This document shows positions 25,982 to 37,714 of a DNA stretch of 64,000 bases, in pieces. This DNA is from Fragilariopsis cylindrus CCMP1102 (Eukaryota > Bacillariophyta > Bacillariophyceae > Bacillariales > Bacillariaceae). The DNA is taken from NCBI GenBank assembly GCA_900095095.1, contig FMBT01000410.1, positions 62,001 through 126,000 on the forward strand, given 5' to 3'. Positions within the stretch are counted from its first letter, which is position 1, and every line of letters begins with the position of its first letter. Below the pieces are notes generated by a model. That model saw only the letters and a list, made by a program, of their open reading frames with translations. It was not told the origin of the DNA and ran no database searches. The translations under genes were made by a program, and so were the position numbers.

Positions 25982-26233
25982 CCAGATCCAGCAATGATGC
26001 AGGAATGTAATTTTTGTGGTGGTTCATTGAAAGTGACGAATAAAAAGGCTGTGATATCCATTCCGAAGGATGCGAATTTTGATTTCGGATCAGAAGATGC
26101 TACTACTGACACTGCTACCTGTGCATTTGTACAAAAGCAATGTGACACTGGGTTTTGCAGTACTGAAATTTGCGACGCATTGACGACAGATGATAATCGA
26201 GATACTTGTGGGTGTGATGAACTGGAGATTTAA
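21001..26233 (+). CDS. FAS1/DNRLRE/eight-Cys type II membrane protein, paralogue of the 0-4 kb gene
   Basis: ATG 21001 (MVNSRNEEPDFD) opens a very acidic head of about 165 residues, then a membrane helix (LFWCCILMIPLLAIAIYFGV). Next: a DNRLRE-like domain (21.72-22.48 kb, TTIYRSGFFTGE, DTMLVQNGPPGD), two FAS1 domains on separate exons, an eight-Cys module (24.06-24.27 kb, CGICGDG...CGCA), three tandem FAS1 domains (24.27-25.70 kb), an Asp/Gly-rich linker and a last eight-Cys module ending CGCDELEI. Introns with clear GT-AG ends: 22502-22661, 23080-23242, 23296-23435; a fourth starts at 23851. At least six one-base shifts break the frame, for example near 21918, 22010, 24350 and 25946. Sequence and parts match the 0-4 kb gene, but the parts are in a different order. 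Likely outside the cell, adhesive; inferred. Confidence 0.85.
24271..25700 (+). repeat. Tandem array of three FAS1-coding repeats, period about 480-510 bp
   Basis: Unit starts at about 24271, 24781 and 25258 (GATATTCCTGAAACTGCC or a close variant). The units are almost identical to each other and strongly similar at base level to the inverted FAS1 array at 2.1-3.5 kb, for example GATGTTACAGTTGATCTAAC is shared exactly. Confidence 0.9.
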
Positions 26234-27001
26234 TTTGAGACCATTTCCAGCCCCCGCCCCTTCTACTACCTTTGTTTTCTAAATATACACACATACATAC
26301 AGTACATATTCTACCTTGATATTTAATTCCATGTCCAATCCTAAAAACTAACTAATTAATTGATGATACCACTATTATTAAGTTAGACTAAGCTTTCAAA
26401 TCAATTTAGGATTTAGTGCCTAGTAGTATATAATTTTGTTATCGTTCCAGTGGTGTCAAGAATATAACAAATGTTTTCTTACCTTTTTCTATTGTAGTAA
26501 TTTCGATCGAACGGTATCCTGTGAAACGAGTTTTTAGGGGGTGAAGGTTTAAAAGGGTTTTGTACTGGATATAGTATATTTTTATACCGTACTAACGCTA
26601 GTACTAATACGTACTGTATGTACTGTAAAGCAAAAAATAGAACACAAGAATAGAGAACTAGCTTAGTTCCTAACGATGTTTTCATTCTTCTGGCCCTGCC
26701 TGTGTATGAAGAAAAATGTCCTTTCGCTCTCATCAACAACACCCTTTTGTTGTTTCTTTTCTTCTCTCATTATTTCACATACCGTATTACTTATTGCTCA
26801 TGCCTAAAAAAGTAAGAATACGGTGAGAGGTATGGGCATACTGTGAAGTATCCGCCCCAAACGATAGCAAGGTATTCATTATTCTATATTGAACGCATCC
26901 ACATCCATCTCGTCTCGTCTCGTCCCCTCGCCCCATCAAATCTCATCTAATCTAATCTCATCCTATTCAGTCCAGTCCAGTTCAATTCTTAAAATAGTAT
27001 T
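26234..27001. other. Intergenic with pentamer repeats before the next start
   Basis: No gene seen. The final 100 bp hold short tandem pentamers (CTCGT, AATCT, AGTCC) that stop just before ATG 27002. A minus-strand frame at 26479-26742 has no recognisable motif. Confidence 0.55.
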
Positions 27002-27534
27002 ATGGAGCTAATAGACGACGAGGTTTATCGGGATGTCGAAGAAGGAAGAGGAGTCATTGCTATTGAGCGCGATAACGATAACGATGACGATAACGACGAT
27101 GATGATTCGAATGTTGACGTTGACGACGACGTCGACGTCCTACATGATGATAATACTATATCATTTCGTACTATATTACCAGAAGATCGTCATAAAATAC
27201 AAGAATTATTTGAAGAATGGTTTCCAGTGGAATATAAACCCAATTTTTATGATGATTTATGTAATCATCAAATAATGGGTACACAAGAGTTATATACTCT
27301 GGTGGCAACAACAACAACGTCAACGTCAATAATGACGTCAACAATAAGATACGACGACGACGACGACCGACGACGACGACGACGACGATGACGATGACGA
27401 TGATGATAATCCTGCTCCTCGAATAATAGCTTGCTTATTAGGTTGTAAATTAAAAGCCAGTAAACTTAATGTAGCAAGTCGTGAATTGTTAATTCCTGGT
27501 TATCAACCTCGTCCTGGTGTCGAAAATGGAAAGG

Positions 27535-27565
<31 letters not shown>

Positions 27566-28589
27566 AATAGATAGTAATGACGAATCAGATTATTCGTATG
27601 ACGACGACGATTATGATAATAGTAATAATAATAATAATAATAACAACGAGACAATCGAATCTGCATCATACGATGATGACAATATCGAGAATCAGAACAC
27701 TGCTACTACTAATAACAATGGAGCTAATGACGACAAAAAGAATGCTAATAACGACGAAAACAACAACAATAAAAATAGAAATAACGACGATGCAAATGCA
27801 AATGACAATAACGATGATAGTCCTAGTAGTATTATCGACTATACTGATGTTTTTTATATCATGACATTGGGTGTAGCGAAAGAATATCGTCAACTTGGAT
27901 TGGCATCCTATTTATTAGAACGAGCACTTGACGATCAAATTGTTGTCGTTGATGATAACGATAACGATAACGATAATGATAACGATAACGATAACGATAA
28001 CGCTAACGATAACGCTAATGAAGACGACGAGGAAGAAGGTATTATATCAACAACAATAGAGGAATATACTACAATGGAAGGAAACACGATAGAAGGAAAC
28101 ACAATAGAAGAATGCACAATAGAAGAAGGTACAATGGAAGCATACAGAGACGATGGTGCCGACGACGACGACGACGACGATGACGACAATAGCAACAACC
28201 CCTATGACTTTAATTGCGATGATGACAACAATGACGCTATCTCTTTTGGACGAACAACACACTACAACAATACCAATCGTAGTAGTAATACCCATCCTCA
28301 ACGTCAACATCGTTGTTGTGAAACAGCCTACCTCCACGTCATAATCACCAATTATGCAGCATGCCGATTTTATGAAAAATGTGGTTTCGTGCGGATCCGT
28401 GAAATTCCAGATTATTATACAATCAAAGAGGAAAAACACAATTGTTATTTATATCTGAAATTTTTTGATACTAATAATACTAATAAGGAAAGCAGTGGAA
28501 AAGAAAGTATCATTGCAACTACTAAGATAGTTGTATCTCGTTGGATAACATCAATTTGGTCATCTATATCATCCTACTATTGGATATGA
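27002..28589 (+). CDS. NAA60: N-alpha-acetyltransferase 60-like GNAT enzyme
   Basis: ATG 27002. After an acidic head, the protein matches NAA60/HAT4: RTILPEDRHKIQELFEEWFP, then VEYKPNFYDDLC, and YIMTLGVAKEYRQLGLASYL, where RQLGLA is the acetyl-CoA-binding R-x-x-G-x-A loop, and YLHVIITNYAACRFYEKCGF followed by YYTIKEEKHNCYLYL. NAA60 acetylates N-termini of membrane proteins on the lumen-facing side of the Golgi in animals and at the plasma membrane in plants. Very long Asn/Asp inserts from AAT, GAC and AACGAT repeats split the fold at about 27.3-27.4, 27.5-27.8 and 27.95-28.2 kb. A one-base change in a GAC repeat near 27360 breaks the frame before the core resumes with ACLLGCKLKASKLNV. Confidence 0.85.
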
Positions 28590-29430
28590 TCGATAATGCA
28601 ACTACAAATATTACTGATACTGATACTGGTTCTGATGCTCTAATGCTCTGATGCTCTGATGATGTTGGTGAGAAGAAAAGAGAGATCGATTTTTAAAGCT
28701 AGAGATATAAATAATTATAGAAGTACATACTTTTAAGATTGTAAGCTTTCTTTTATTTGATCCATCTGCATTGTAGGAGTTATGATTCATTCAGCGATTT
28801 TCCTCTTCCAACAAAAAATCGAGGATAAGCAGTATCGGATGATTGGTTACTCAAGCGCTACGACTAGCTACCGTTGTTGCTCATGCTGATAAAAGAAATG
28901 AGATGGATAGTAGTACATTTAAGACTTATATTAACTTAGTAACTTCTTTTCTTATGCAACAATTATTTATAGTATAAAAAATGGTAATATTATGTTATGC
29001 CCGCACCTGCTGTTATGTGTCTTGTCTCGTGTGTTTGCGTATGTAGCAATTTTGGATCTACTGTATATATCCACAGAATAGTTTCTTTTATGTATCTGCT
29101 GGCAACATGAATGATTCATTCGATTCGTCTCTTTTTGTGCTATTGCCTATTACTCTTGTTTGATTGACCATGTGTGTATTGGATGTTTCATTCTTATGGA
29201 TCATTCTTACAAAAATTCCGACTGTCTCTACTTATTCTTCGGAAGCAATGCTTTGCTCATCAATCTATGTTTAACAATGTCTCTTGCCTGGATTATTTTA
29301 TTGCCGCTATTTATCTTATCATTATTGTTTCTGTGTATGATGCTTTCCTTCCTTTCCCATTTATCTTGTGTTTTCTTTTTAGGATACATGATGCTCATAA
29401 TATGCTGTGAAATGGATCAAGTTGATTGAT
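28590..29430. other. Intergenic between convergent genes
   Basis: The NAA60-like gene ends at 28589 and a minus-strand gene ends at 29431. Overlapping hydrophobic plus-strand frames at 29160-29430 look like chance translations of T-rich DNA. Nothing else recognised. Confidence 0.5.
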
Positions 29431-30120
29431 CAAAGAAACAAAGTATCCTTTATATGTAATATATCAATAAAATGTTGATAGGTTTGAATTGGACCAGAAT
29501 CAATATCTAACGTAATAGCAAATGCTGCAAAAACCAAAACCAATGCACTAACTGAGAATCCTGTTGCAATCCATGGTATACCTGATGATTCTGGGTGAAC
29601 TTGAATATTTATTATAATTACTTAGACGTGATTCATGTCTTTTCACTTTATTTGATAATTTTGTCACCATTTCTGCAACAATACTACCGAATCAACATCA
29701 CACATACCATCTTGATTAGGATCAACTAGCGTACCAACAACACAACCACTTTGCAGGTGTACAATTTCATTTAAATAAAATTTGGCTTCTTTAATTTCAT
29801 TTTCTTCATCAGATAATGAATGATAATGTGAATCATAATCATCACGTTGTTCATCTTTCAAAGCAAATTCACGTGCTTTATTAAGATATATCGTGCATCT
29901 TCTTCTGCAACTGGTTGAGAGAACGAGTCGTCGTTGGTGATACAAACAATGCTGATGTGTTGACATTTGCGTTGGACCTGAAGGATTTGCTGCTTGTTTT
30001 TTTGCCGCATGATGATCATTTTAGGAGGAGAAAATGCATATACGTCGCCGCTGCTGCTGAAAACAACAACAACTGTTACTGCTATAAAAGAGTGCTTGAT
30101 GATCGTAGTGAGTACATCAT
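29431..30120 (-). CDS. Plastid-type membrane protein, unrecognised
   Basis: ATG 30120 (MMYSLRSSST) runs, after a one-base shift, into a hydrophobic signal IAVTVVVVFSSSGDVYAFSP; the YA-F junction resembles the cleavage motif of diatom plastid preproteins. The mature part has AREFALKDEQRDDYDSHYHS, FYLNEIVHLQSGCVVGTLVD and PNQDGMCDVDSVV, and ends with one membrane helix (WIATGFSVSALVLVFAAFAI) and a short tail to the stop at 29431. Several frame changes occur along the way. I do not know the family. A thylakoid or envelope location is inferred from the presequence and helix. Confidence 0.5.
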
Positions 30121-31060
30121 TGCTGTACGGTATTGTAGTCGCGTAGTTGGAGTGTCTGAAATTGTTGTTCGAATCAATATTGATGTCGATTGCTATTGCT
30201 TCCTGGTGATGAGATGGTATTTGCTAGCTAGTAGAGGTTGTATTCTTTTTTATTTCTGTTTTATGACTGTAGAAGGAGAAGCTGGATTGTTGCTGAGGCC
30301 TGAATGGCTCTAAAGACGACAACTATTGAAACAAAAATAAAACGCCGCCATCGTCATCAGCATCATTGCAAGAAAGAACAAGCAAAGAAATTCAAGCGAC
30401 CCAATCAGCAATCAGTCAGAGACACTGTCAAGAACACCAGACATCACCGGCAATCTGATGATTAGATCGTGAACAGATTTTTTTAAATTGGTCGTCGTTA
30501 AGTAAAAAGTATTCGCAGTTGCACATTTTTATCGGTAAATGTACCGTGGTTTAAAAAATCGATATATCATTATTAGATTCTCCGATTCTTCTCCATAAAA
30601 AAAGATGAGGTTTTACTTAGACCGTGCGCGCTAAATTTATATCGCTCTCTTACACAATCTCTTGCTGACTGGAATTTTTATTCCAATACTCACTCACTCA
30701 CTCACTCATACACACTACTCACGCACCAAACCACCAGCCAATGGCAACCTAACTAGTACTATCAGTAAGATGACGCCAACTATTTTTTTGGAGTGGTTCC
30801 TAGTCACATTTGATCAACAAATGAGTGAGTCAAGTCACGAGAGAATGTTGGATTATACTGATACCAATATGAATAAGGTAATGATTTGAAGACGGGGTAG
30901 GCTGTGTTGGCTGTCTATAATGTGATGTCTTCTGTGACCCCCTTTAAGTAATGACATAAAAGATGATGTTCCATGCATTTTGACTTTAAATCGATTTTTT
31001 TCCCTTTCGATATTGAGTATTCATTATAATTATTTCTATTCTCTCACAACTTGTTAGTCT
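30121..31060. other. Intergenic, no firm gene
   Basis: A plus-strand frame at 30662-30889 contains a short piece (TIFLEWFLVTFDQQM) that faintly recalls DDE-type transposases, but it is too short to call. A CTCA repeat lies at about 30690-30706. It probably holds the promoter of the minus-strand gene starting at 30120. Confidence 0.4.
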
Positions 31061-31072
31061 TTATTTATATTC

Positions 31073-31500
31073 TTACACTATAACGATTTCTTTCGAGGAA
31101 TTTTCAGGCTGGTGTGTTCCATAAAGTTTTCTCAATCTCTGTGGCTGTTCTGTTTGCAGTTTCTGGAAGATAATAGTAGACAAATAGGGCTCATAGAAAA
31201 ACAACACCAGCAGAGAATGCAAAACACCCTGCACGAGACGCCGATGCAGCAAACGGGAAGATAGCTCCAACAACTGACGTCCAGAACCACAATGAATATA
31301 TATATATATAAGCTGTTTGCCTTACCACGCTCATGGATTGGGAATATCTCCACACAAACAACCCAGCACACAGGACCCCATGAATAAGTAAACTCGAACA
31401 CATACAATATGCAGAAGACTGCGATGCTAATTCCTATTTCGTTTCCTCCATCCTTCATTCATGCTAATATCGCGGCTGTGACCAGTGCGACATTTTTTGG
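31073..31500 (-). pseudogene. Sugar-porter (MFS) transporter fragment
   Basis: Minus-strand translation contains YSWGPVCWVVCVEIFPIHER, the GP-x-x-W...E-I-FP-x-x-x-R signature near helix 10-11 of major-facilitator sugar porters, followed in other frames by VVGAIFPFAASAS, AGVVFFYEP and ISTIIFQ-like residues. Only about 130 residues of a 500-residue family are seen, in several frames. No upstream domains were found nearby. It is either a decayed copy or the last exon of a gene whose rest I cannot see. Confidence 0.6.
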
Positions 31501-31770
31501 TAAAAGCGACGCAAGATCAGATGATTTAGTACATCTAGAGAATAGCATAAATGTATCATGGAGGATCTGAGAGATAAATAATCCTGCAACCAACTTTTCG
31601 TGAGCTTTCCTATAGTTATCAAGTTATAAGCGAGTTTATGCATGTGATAATTTCATAAAGTGATCTATAATATCTATCTACATTAGCTTAACCCTAATAT
31701 ATTGCAAAAATCATTCTCCTTTTTTAGAACGTTCGTGCGAATAGTCTTGATTTTTTTTCTTTTCAGCTTT

Positions 31771-31825
31771 TCATGATACGACTACCCTCGCAGTATTATT
31801 ATTATTTGTAGTGGTAGTAATATCA

Positions 31826-31864
<39 letters not shown>

Positions 31865-32875
31865 AATTGTTTTCGCATTACCAAAATGGTATTACCATTG
31901 TCTTCCTTTTCTTGCCATACTGTTAAATATCCTAATTTAAGATACATTTGTATGGCAGCCATATTCGATTCACGTACTTTTAAACAAACACTGTTGCTGA
32001 TACTGGTAGTATCATTCTCTTTATTCCTATTCTTGTTTTCATCATCATCTCATCATCATCATTGTTGATGATGTCGTTGTTATTATTATATTTATTATAC
32101 CATTCCTGTACTTGACGTTCACATTCGTATACTAATGATGTAGCAATTCCTTTTCTTTGATGACGATATCAACAGCTAAATTACACATGTATGGACTGCC
32201 ACCGGATTGTTGAAATAAATTACTAGATGATCTCCTTTTTCTTTCTCTTGCATCAATTTCCACCATACCCAATACTTCCCGGTTTGTATACAACAGCAAC
32301 ATAGATTTCATATCGTGATCGGGCCTGGATAGAATTTGGAAAATTTGCTTCTAAACTGAGATAAGTGATGTACTTTTCCCAGTGATATTTAAAAAAATTG
32401 GTATCAAAAAAAAATCCATCTGCTAATATTTTTGATCCCTTCTCCATATCATTCATTCGTGCTGGACGGATAAAAATGCACCTGATGTATTTTCACCACC
32501 TTCCAAGCGGTTTGTTGATGTTGTTGTTGTTGTTTCTTGTTCTTCTACTCTGGTGGTAGCTGGTAACGACGACGACGACGACGACGATGACGATAAAGAA
32601 TAATGGCGTAGCAACATCAAAGACGACGACGGCGTTGTTTTTGTCAATGTTGCTGTTCTTCTTCTCTTAATATTATTACTGTTGCTAATCATTCTTGATG
32701 ATATCGTCCACGCATCGACGGCGAAAAGAAAAGAACATGATGACGATGACGATGACGTTGTTGTTGATATTGTTGTTCTGGCGATAACAAAAACAGTCAC
32801 GACAATGAGAAAAAGGATGATATTATGCGGCATCATAATGTCGTTGTTGTTGTTATTATTATTCTTCGATCTCAT
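31771..32875 (-). CDS. Plastid-type GNAT N-acetyltransferase
   Basis: ATG 32875 (MRSKNNNN) leads to a signal peptide (HNIILFLIVVTVFVIARTTI) and SFLFAVDAWTISS. The tryptophan after AVDA fits the aromatic rule for diatom plastid import. A Ser/Thr-rich transit region follows. The core includes PYMCNLAVDI, then RGIATSLVYECERQVQEWY, with the acetyl-CoA loop, and AAIQMYLKLGYLTVWQEKED, the GNAT strand with the Y-x-x-x-G-F-type motif. An Ala10 run from GCT repeats sits near the C-terminus. The frame changes near 32460, 32250 and 32060. Plastid GNATs acetylate protein N-termini or lysines; the substrate here is unknown. Confidence 0.65.
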
Positions 32876-33431
32876 TTTTTTACTTTTGGACTTTCGTTCC
32901 TACTGTATGCATTCTTACGTAATATTTAGATGGATGTCGGTGACGGCAACAACAGCAACGGCGATGGCGGATCGTTTCGTTTAGGTCCTGACCTTCTTGT
33001 AAAACTTAAAAAAGGTAAGTAACCAAATAATGGTCTCGGCATGTCGAGGTAGGATTAATAACAAAAAACAAGCTACACACAATTTTATGGTATGATAGTT
33101 ATCACGACTGACTCAATCTCAGTCCCACATGAAAACGTTGATTGGATGGATTATGCGCCGCGCGCACTTGTTAAACTAGTACGCATAATTGTCCGATCTG
33201 TACTTCCTCCAGCACGTCCATAAGCCATTTGGGCGCAAAAAGACGAATTGAAGAATGAGTGATTTGAGAGGAAAATAATAACAATCAGTACGAGTTGATA
33301 GACTGATAAGGCAGATCCATTCAGCTGAAATCCAGCAAACAGAGCAGAGAATCAAAATCATCAATCGAAACGATTGTTCATACTAAAGACTACAGTTATT
33401 CGATAGTCAGTCCGCAGGTGGCATCTAACTT
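32876..33431. promoter_or_regulatory. Shared upstream region of divergent GNAT and RlmN-like genes
   Basis: This 556-bp gap separates two start codons on opposite strands, so both promoters lie here. It also contains TACTTCCTCC near 33196, the same ten bases as the MITE ends elsewhere in the window, but no matching inverted partner was found close by. Confidence 0.45.
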
Positions 33432-34896
33432 ATGTACTTTGGACCATGGTGGTGGTTGTCGTCGTTGTGTGCACTTTTCTTGACAACATCTCCGTCGGAG
33501 GTATTTGCCTTAACACTCACTACCGGTCAACGGATTGCTTCGCGTAAAACAAATCAAAATGCCTCGTTTGCAGTTGCTGCTCCTGCTACCCCTACATCCG
33601 ATATCCCCCTACCCATTGACCCTCCTAGGAATCCGCAACAGGAATCAAATGCAACTGCAACCCAAGAAATACAAGAGTCTGTTTGACTTGCCGGCTGTTG
33701 AGAATTGGGGCACGCAGCAGGGTTTGAAAGAACATCATCTGAAAACTCTGTACAAATTCGTTATGAATGACTTCAACAATAACAACGGATCGTCTCCATT
33801 ATCGCTAGAAGAACGGTTGGCGCACGCTGAATTCCCGAAACGGCATGCCACAAATTTATTAACGGAATTTGCACTCCACACGTGCTCGATCCTGCGGGTA
33901 GAGGAATCCGATGGAGGGTACAAGTTCGTCATACAGCTGAGCTCCGGAAACTTGGTCGAGACGGTACTGATTCGGCACACACGGAATAATGGTCATGTAC
34001 GATACACGGTGTGCGTGTCGAGTCAAGTGGGATGCGCTAAAAAATGCTCGTTCTGTGCCACCGGGACGATGGGACTGAAGGCACAATTGACGTCGGGGGA
34101 GATACTGGAGCAAGTGTATTTGGCGAAAAATTACCTGGCCTCAGTAGCTTCTTCTTCGTCATCGTCGTCATCATCACCACCGAGTGAGAGTATAGCCGAT
34201 GATGATATGCCTTCGACCACCGAAACTGCGCGCTCACGCTTTCGTGTCAAACCGAACGGCGTAATTCGGAATGTCGTCTTTATGGGCATGGGCGAACCTA
34301 TGGACAACTACGACGAGGTTCATGAATCGCTTCGAGGACTGACGCATCAATACCTGTTCCAACTCAATGCCAAGCACATCACGGTATCCACAGTAGGAGC
34401 TTCGGCCCGCAAAATTCGCCTTCTGGCAGACGAAGCTCCCCAAGTGAATCTAGCATTGTCGCTTCACTCGGCCATCCAAGAATCTCGGGAATTGCTGATT
34501 CCCTCCGCGAATGCCAATCCCATGAAATCGCTAGGAGAATCTCTCGACTACCATTCCACCAAGAGCGGCAGGGGAGCCATGATCGAATACCTGTTGATCG
34601 ATAAGTGAACGATAGCGATGCGGAGGTGGACGCACTTGCGAAGTTTTGTCAAGACGGAACGAACACGAAAATAATAATTCCAAAATTCGAAGGTGTTTGT
34701 GAATTTGATTCCCTACAATCCAACCCTGGCCGGTGATGATTTCGGTTACGAGACGCCGTCGGATGATCGAATCTACGCCTTCCACAATCGTCTAAAAGAT
34801 CTTGGCGTCAATTCGTTGGTGCGATGGTCGTCCACACAAGGACGAGATGCGAACGGTGCCTGTGGCCAGCTTGCTTTGAATTCGTCGACTGTGTAG
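33432..34896 (+). CDS. rlmN: RlmN/Cfr-type radical SAM RNA methyltransferase, organelle-targeted
   Basis: ATG 33432 opens a hydrophobic leader (WWLSSLCALFLTTSPSEVFA), consistent with a presequence. The enzyme core has CAKKCSFCATG, the C-x3-C-x2-C cluster ligand of radical SAM proteins, then VVFMGMGEPMDNYDEV (GEP motif), ITVSTVGASARKIRLLAD, LALSLHSAIQESRELLIPSA, VNLIPYNP and a terminal NGACGQL with the RlmN cysteine. RlmN makes 2-methyladenosine in 23S rRNA and some tRNAs. The frame shifts near 33680, near 34606 (just after EYLLIDK, where VNDSDAEVDALAKFC should follow) and near 34690. A low-complexity Ser run lies between the cluster and the GEP motif. Identity is secure. Confidence 0.9.
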
Positions 34897-35535
34897 GCAG
34901 CAGCTTGTTCGCTCTGCCTGCAATACGGTACGTTACCTATTTGATCGTTCGTTGCGGATACGGCTGCTCTGCTCTGAGAATGATGATACAAAAGTTTTTG
35001 TTCCTAGCTGTCAATACAGTATGCAGACGAATATCTGCTGGCTTCATCAAGATACGGAGACTTTCTTGGTTCTTCTTCACAGATGATGTGATGCCTAGGA
35101 GAATGTAAAGTTATGGTTGACAGGATTGATTCAGTCTTAAGTGACTCACCCTCTGCAATATTACATATGATGGGTCTTGATGATTACTGTTGATGGTGTA
35201 CAATATAATACAAGGACAAGTTCAAAGTAGCAGGAAAACTTACTTATAGTTTGAAAGAAGGAAAAGAAAAGAACAATTTTATCAACGTGACCATGTTGGA
35301 AAATGTAATTGTCTACAATCTCCATTATTACCAGTATTAGACCAATCGCAAATATACTGCTACTACTGCTACTACTACTACTGCTAGTGGTAATAACAAC
35401 AATAATAATAGTAATAATAATAATAGCATGTATCGTGTAGTAGAGTGCACTGTGTTCTGTAGATGAAAAAGGCGAGAGGGAAATATCACATTCGTTATAC
35501 TACAATTTATTTTATTTTATTTCATTTTATCTCTT
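34897..35535. other. Intergenic, no gene seen
   Basis: Convergent gap between the RlmN-like gene and a minus-strand gene. Contains trinucleotide runs (CTACTA, AATAAT) at about 35350-35430. Nothing else recognised. Confidence 0.5.
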
Positions 35536-35941
35536 TCATGTTCTGAAAAATGCATCCCAAAAATTACCACCATATCGATCAGTGTAATAGGATGAAAAAG
35601 AAGATGCTACAAAAATCCAAAAGAATCCTGGTATAGCTAAATATAAGGCTTCTGTCCAATCTGCTTTAATAGTAACAAGTCCAATTTCTTCTGGTGTTAC
35701 AATGACACCCTCACCATCACCATCACCCCCACCACTATTGTTGTTATTACTATTGAAAATGATAGTATTGATGTCGTTGTCATCATTATTGTGATCACGT
35801 GGATTATAAATTTTGAGGTATTTAGTATATGACGACGACCGACGATAACTATCATAATCCTCATTTTCTTCATCGTCACCGTATCGTTGTAACGGAATTA
35901 CTTCTACTCCCAATCCTCTATTTTTTGTTGCTGCATCTACA

Positions 35942-35988
<47 letters not shown>

Positions 35989-36585
35989 CGATAACTCATC
36001 ATCGTCACCATCGTTGTTGTTATTATTAATGATATCATTGCTAACAACGCCAACACCGCCACCACCACCGCCGGTAATACCACCACCCTTTAGATAAATA
36101 TCCATTAATTTGTAACTGGCACCAGCGCGTATTTTTAATGTAGGAACATCACGTTTCGCAATGATCCAATCACCACGACGTAAATCATTGATATCTTTCA
36201 TCAAATTGTTCTTCCAATCCACCACCAATATTAATATCGTTCTCATTCTCATTATTGTCATCTTTTTCTGTGGCGGCGGTGCGTATTATTATTATCGATG
36301 ATGTTGTTCCAGGTCTCGTTGATATGACACAAGGTGATGATGAGAATGAGATACAGACACTCTTTGATTTTTGCTGTTGTTGTTGCTGTTGTTGTTGCTG
36401 TTGTTGTTGTCGTCGTGGCGATAAGCTGATAATGAACGCCTCCGTCGTCGTTATTGTTGTTGACGTTGATGTTCCGGCAAAAAATAGAGCGACGACGTTC
36501 AACACGAAGAAGATTATGGTGATGTTGCTCCTCTTGCTCGTAATGCCAATAGTAGCGCTCGTATTCGTCATTCTAGTCCGTGTCA
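35536..36585 (-). CDS. Plastid-type membrane protein, unrecognised
   Basis: The first ATG in frame is at 36585 (MTRTRMTN). A signal peptide (NITIIFFVLNVVALFFAG) is followed by TTTEAFIISLSPRR, a plausible plastid import junction with Phe, then a Gln run. After a one-base shift near 36200 the mature protein reads KDINDLRRGDWIIAKRDVPT, LKIRAGASYKLMDIYLKGGG, a Gly/Ser/Asp run, GVEVIPLQRYGD, VTPEEIGLVTIKADWTEALY and a C-terminal membrane helix LAIPGFFWIFVASSFSSYYT before FWDAFFRT. It may be a thylakoid or envelope protein; I do not know the family. Confidence 0.55.
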
Positions 36586-36975
36586 TGTCACTATCAATAC
36601 TTTGAGATATCAAGTTTTACTTATGGTATCGGTAAGCGGTACTATGTTGTCTTGTTTCTAGTATCCGATTTTTGATTTTAGATTTCGGCGTGGTAGATGA
36701 TTGATTGCTTGATTCATTTTCTAACTAACGTTAATAAAACAAACAAGTAGAAAATCTTTTCACGAATGTCTGTCCGTCTGTCCGGATCAAACTATTTTCA
36801 TCTTCGTACAATAGTTATAATTTTGATCAAACAATAGGCATCATAATATATATAATAATAATGTGTGTATTCACTTCTTTATGTTTTACTACTAGCTACG
36901 CTAAGTTAGGATCCTCTATTTGTACTCGTACTTGTACTATCTCTTCTTTATTTACTACTCAACCATCATTCTAAT
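36586..36975. other. Spacer between two minus-strand genes
   Basis: Holds the likely 3' end of the MoaC gene's neighbour arrangement and the upstream region of the plastid-type gene. AT-rich; no element recognised. Confidence 0.4.
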
Positions 36976-37682
36976 TCATTCATCTGATTCTGATTCTGAT
37001 TCATCTAAGACGACAGTACGTTTACCACCCGTCTTTGCTATTAATCTTGTCTCTTTAATTTTTATATTATGACTCACAGCCTTGGTCATATCATATATTG
37101 TTAATGCAGCAATAGAGGCACCCAATAATGCTTCCATTTCAACACCCGTCTTATGTGTAACACGACAAATACAATCAATAATAACAGTACCACCACCACC
37201 ATCATTATCATTATTGTTATTATTATGAAGTTTTTGTTTCTTTGGTAGTATTGGTAGTAATTGAATATTGATTTGAACTTGATCCAGTGGTAATGGATGA
37301 CATAATGGTATTAAATCACTTGTTTTTTTTGCTGCCATAATTCCTGCTATTTTAGCTGTAGAAAATATCGGTCCCTTCGGACCAATCAATTCTTCTAATT
37401 CTAATTCTAATTCTAGTTCATTTTCGGATGATGAGGATGATGATGATGATGTACCTGGCAAAAATGCTGCAATGACACAAGATGGTAACCAAACCTCACT
37501 TCGTGCATGTGCTGTACGGGCTGTCACATCCTTCTTTCCTACATCGACCATATGTACACCGGTACCATCTTTATTAACATGGGAAAATGATTCATGATGT
37601 TTTTGTTGTGCTTGTTGCTGTTGTTGTTGTTGTGGTAATGATTTGTTTTTGGTTTTGGTTTTCGATTGACTTTGACTTTGAT

Positions 37683-37714
<32 letters not shown>

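Noticed and set aside
29160-29430. Hydrophobic plus-strand frames that look like membrane proteins
   Set aside because: Two overlapping frames are both hydrophobic because the DNA is T-rich; the minus-strand gene and its spacer explain the region.
30662-30889. Possible DDE transposase piece (TIFLEWFLVTFDQQM)
   Set aside because: Too short, no catalytic triad and no inverted repeats nearby.
33190-33215. Fourth MITE at TACTTCCTCC near 33196
   Set aside because: No inverted partner with TA was found within 400 bp; it could be a lone end or chance.
36255-36605. Plus-strand frame with a Cys14 run
   Set aside because: It is the antisense of the Gln run in the plastid-type gene, whose signal peptide and helix lie on the minus strand.
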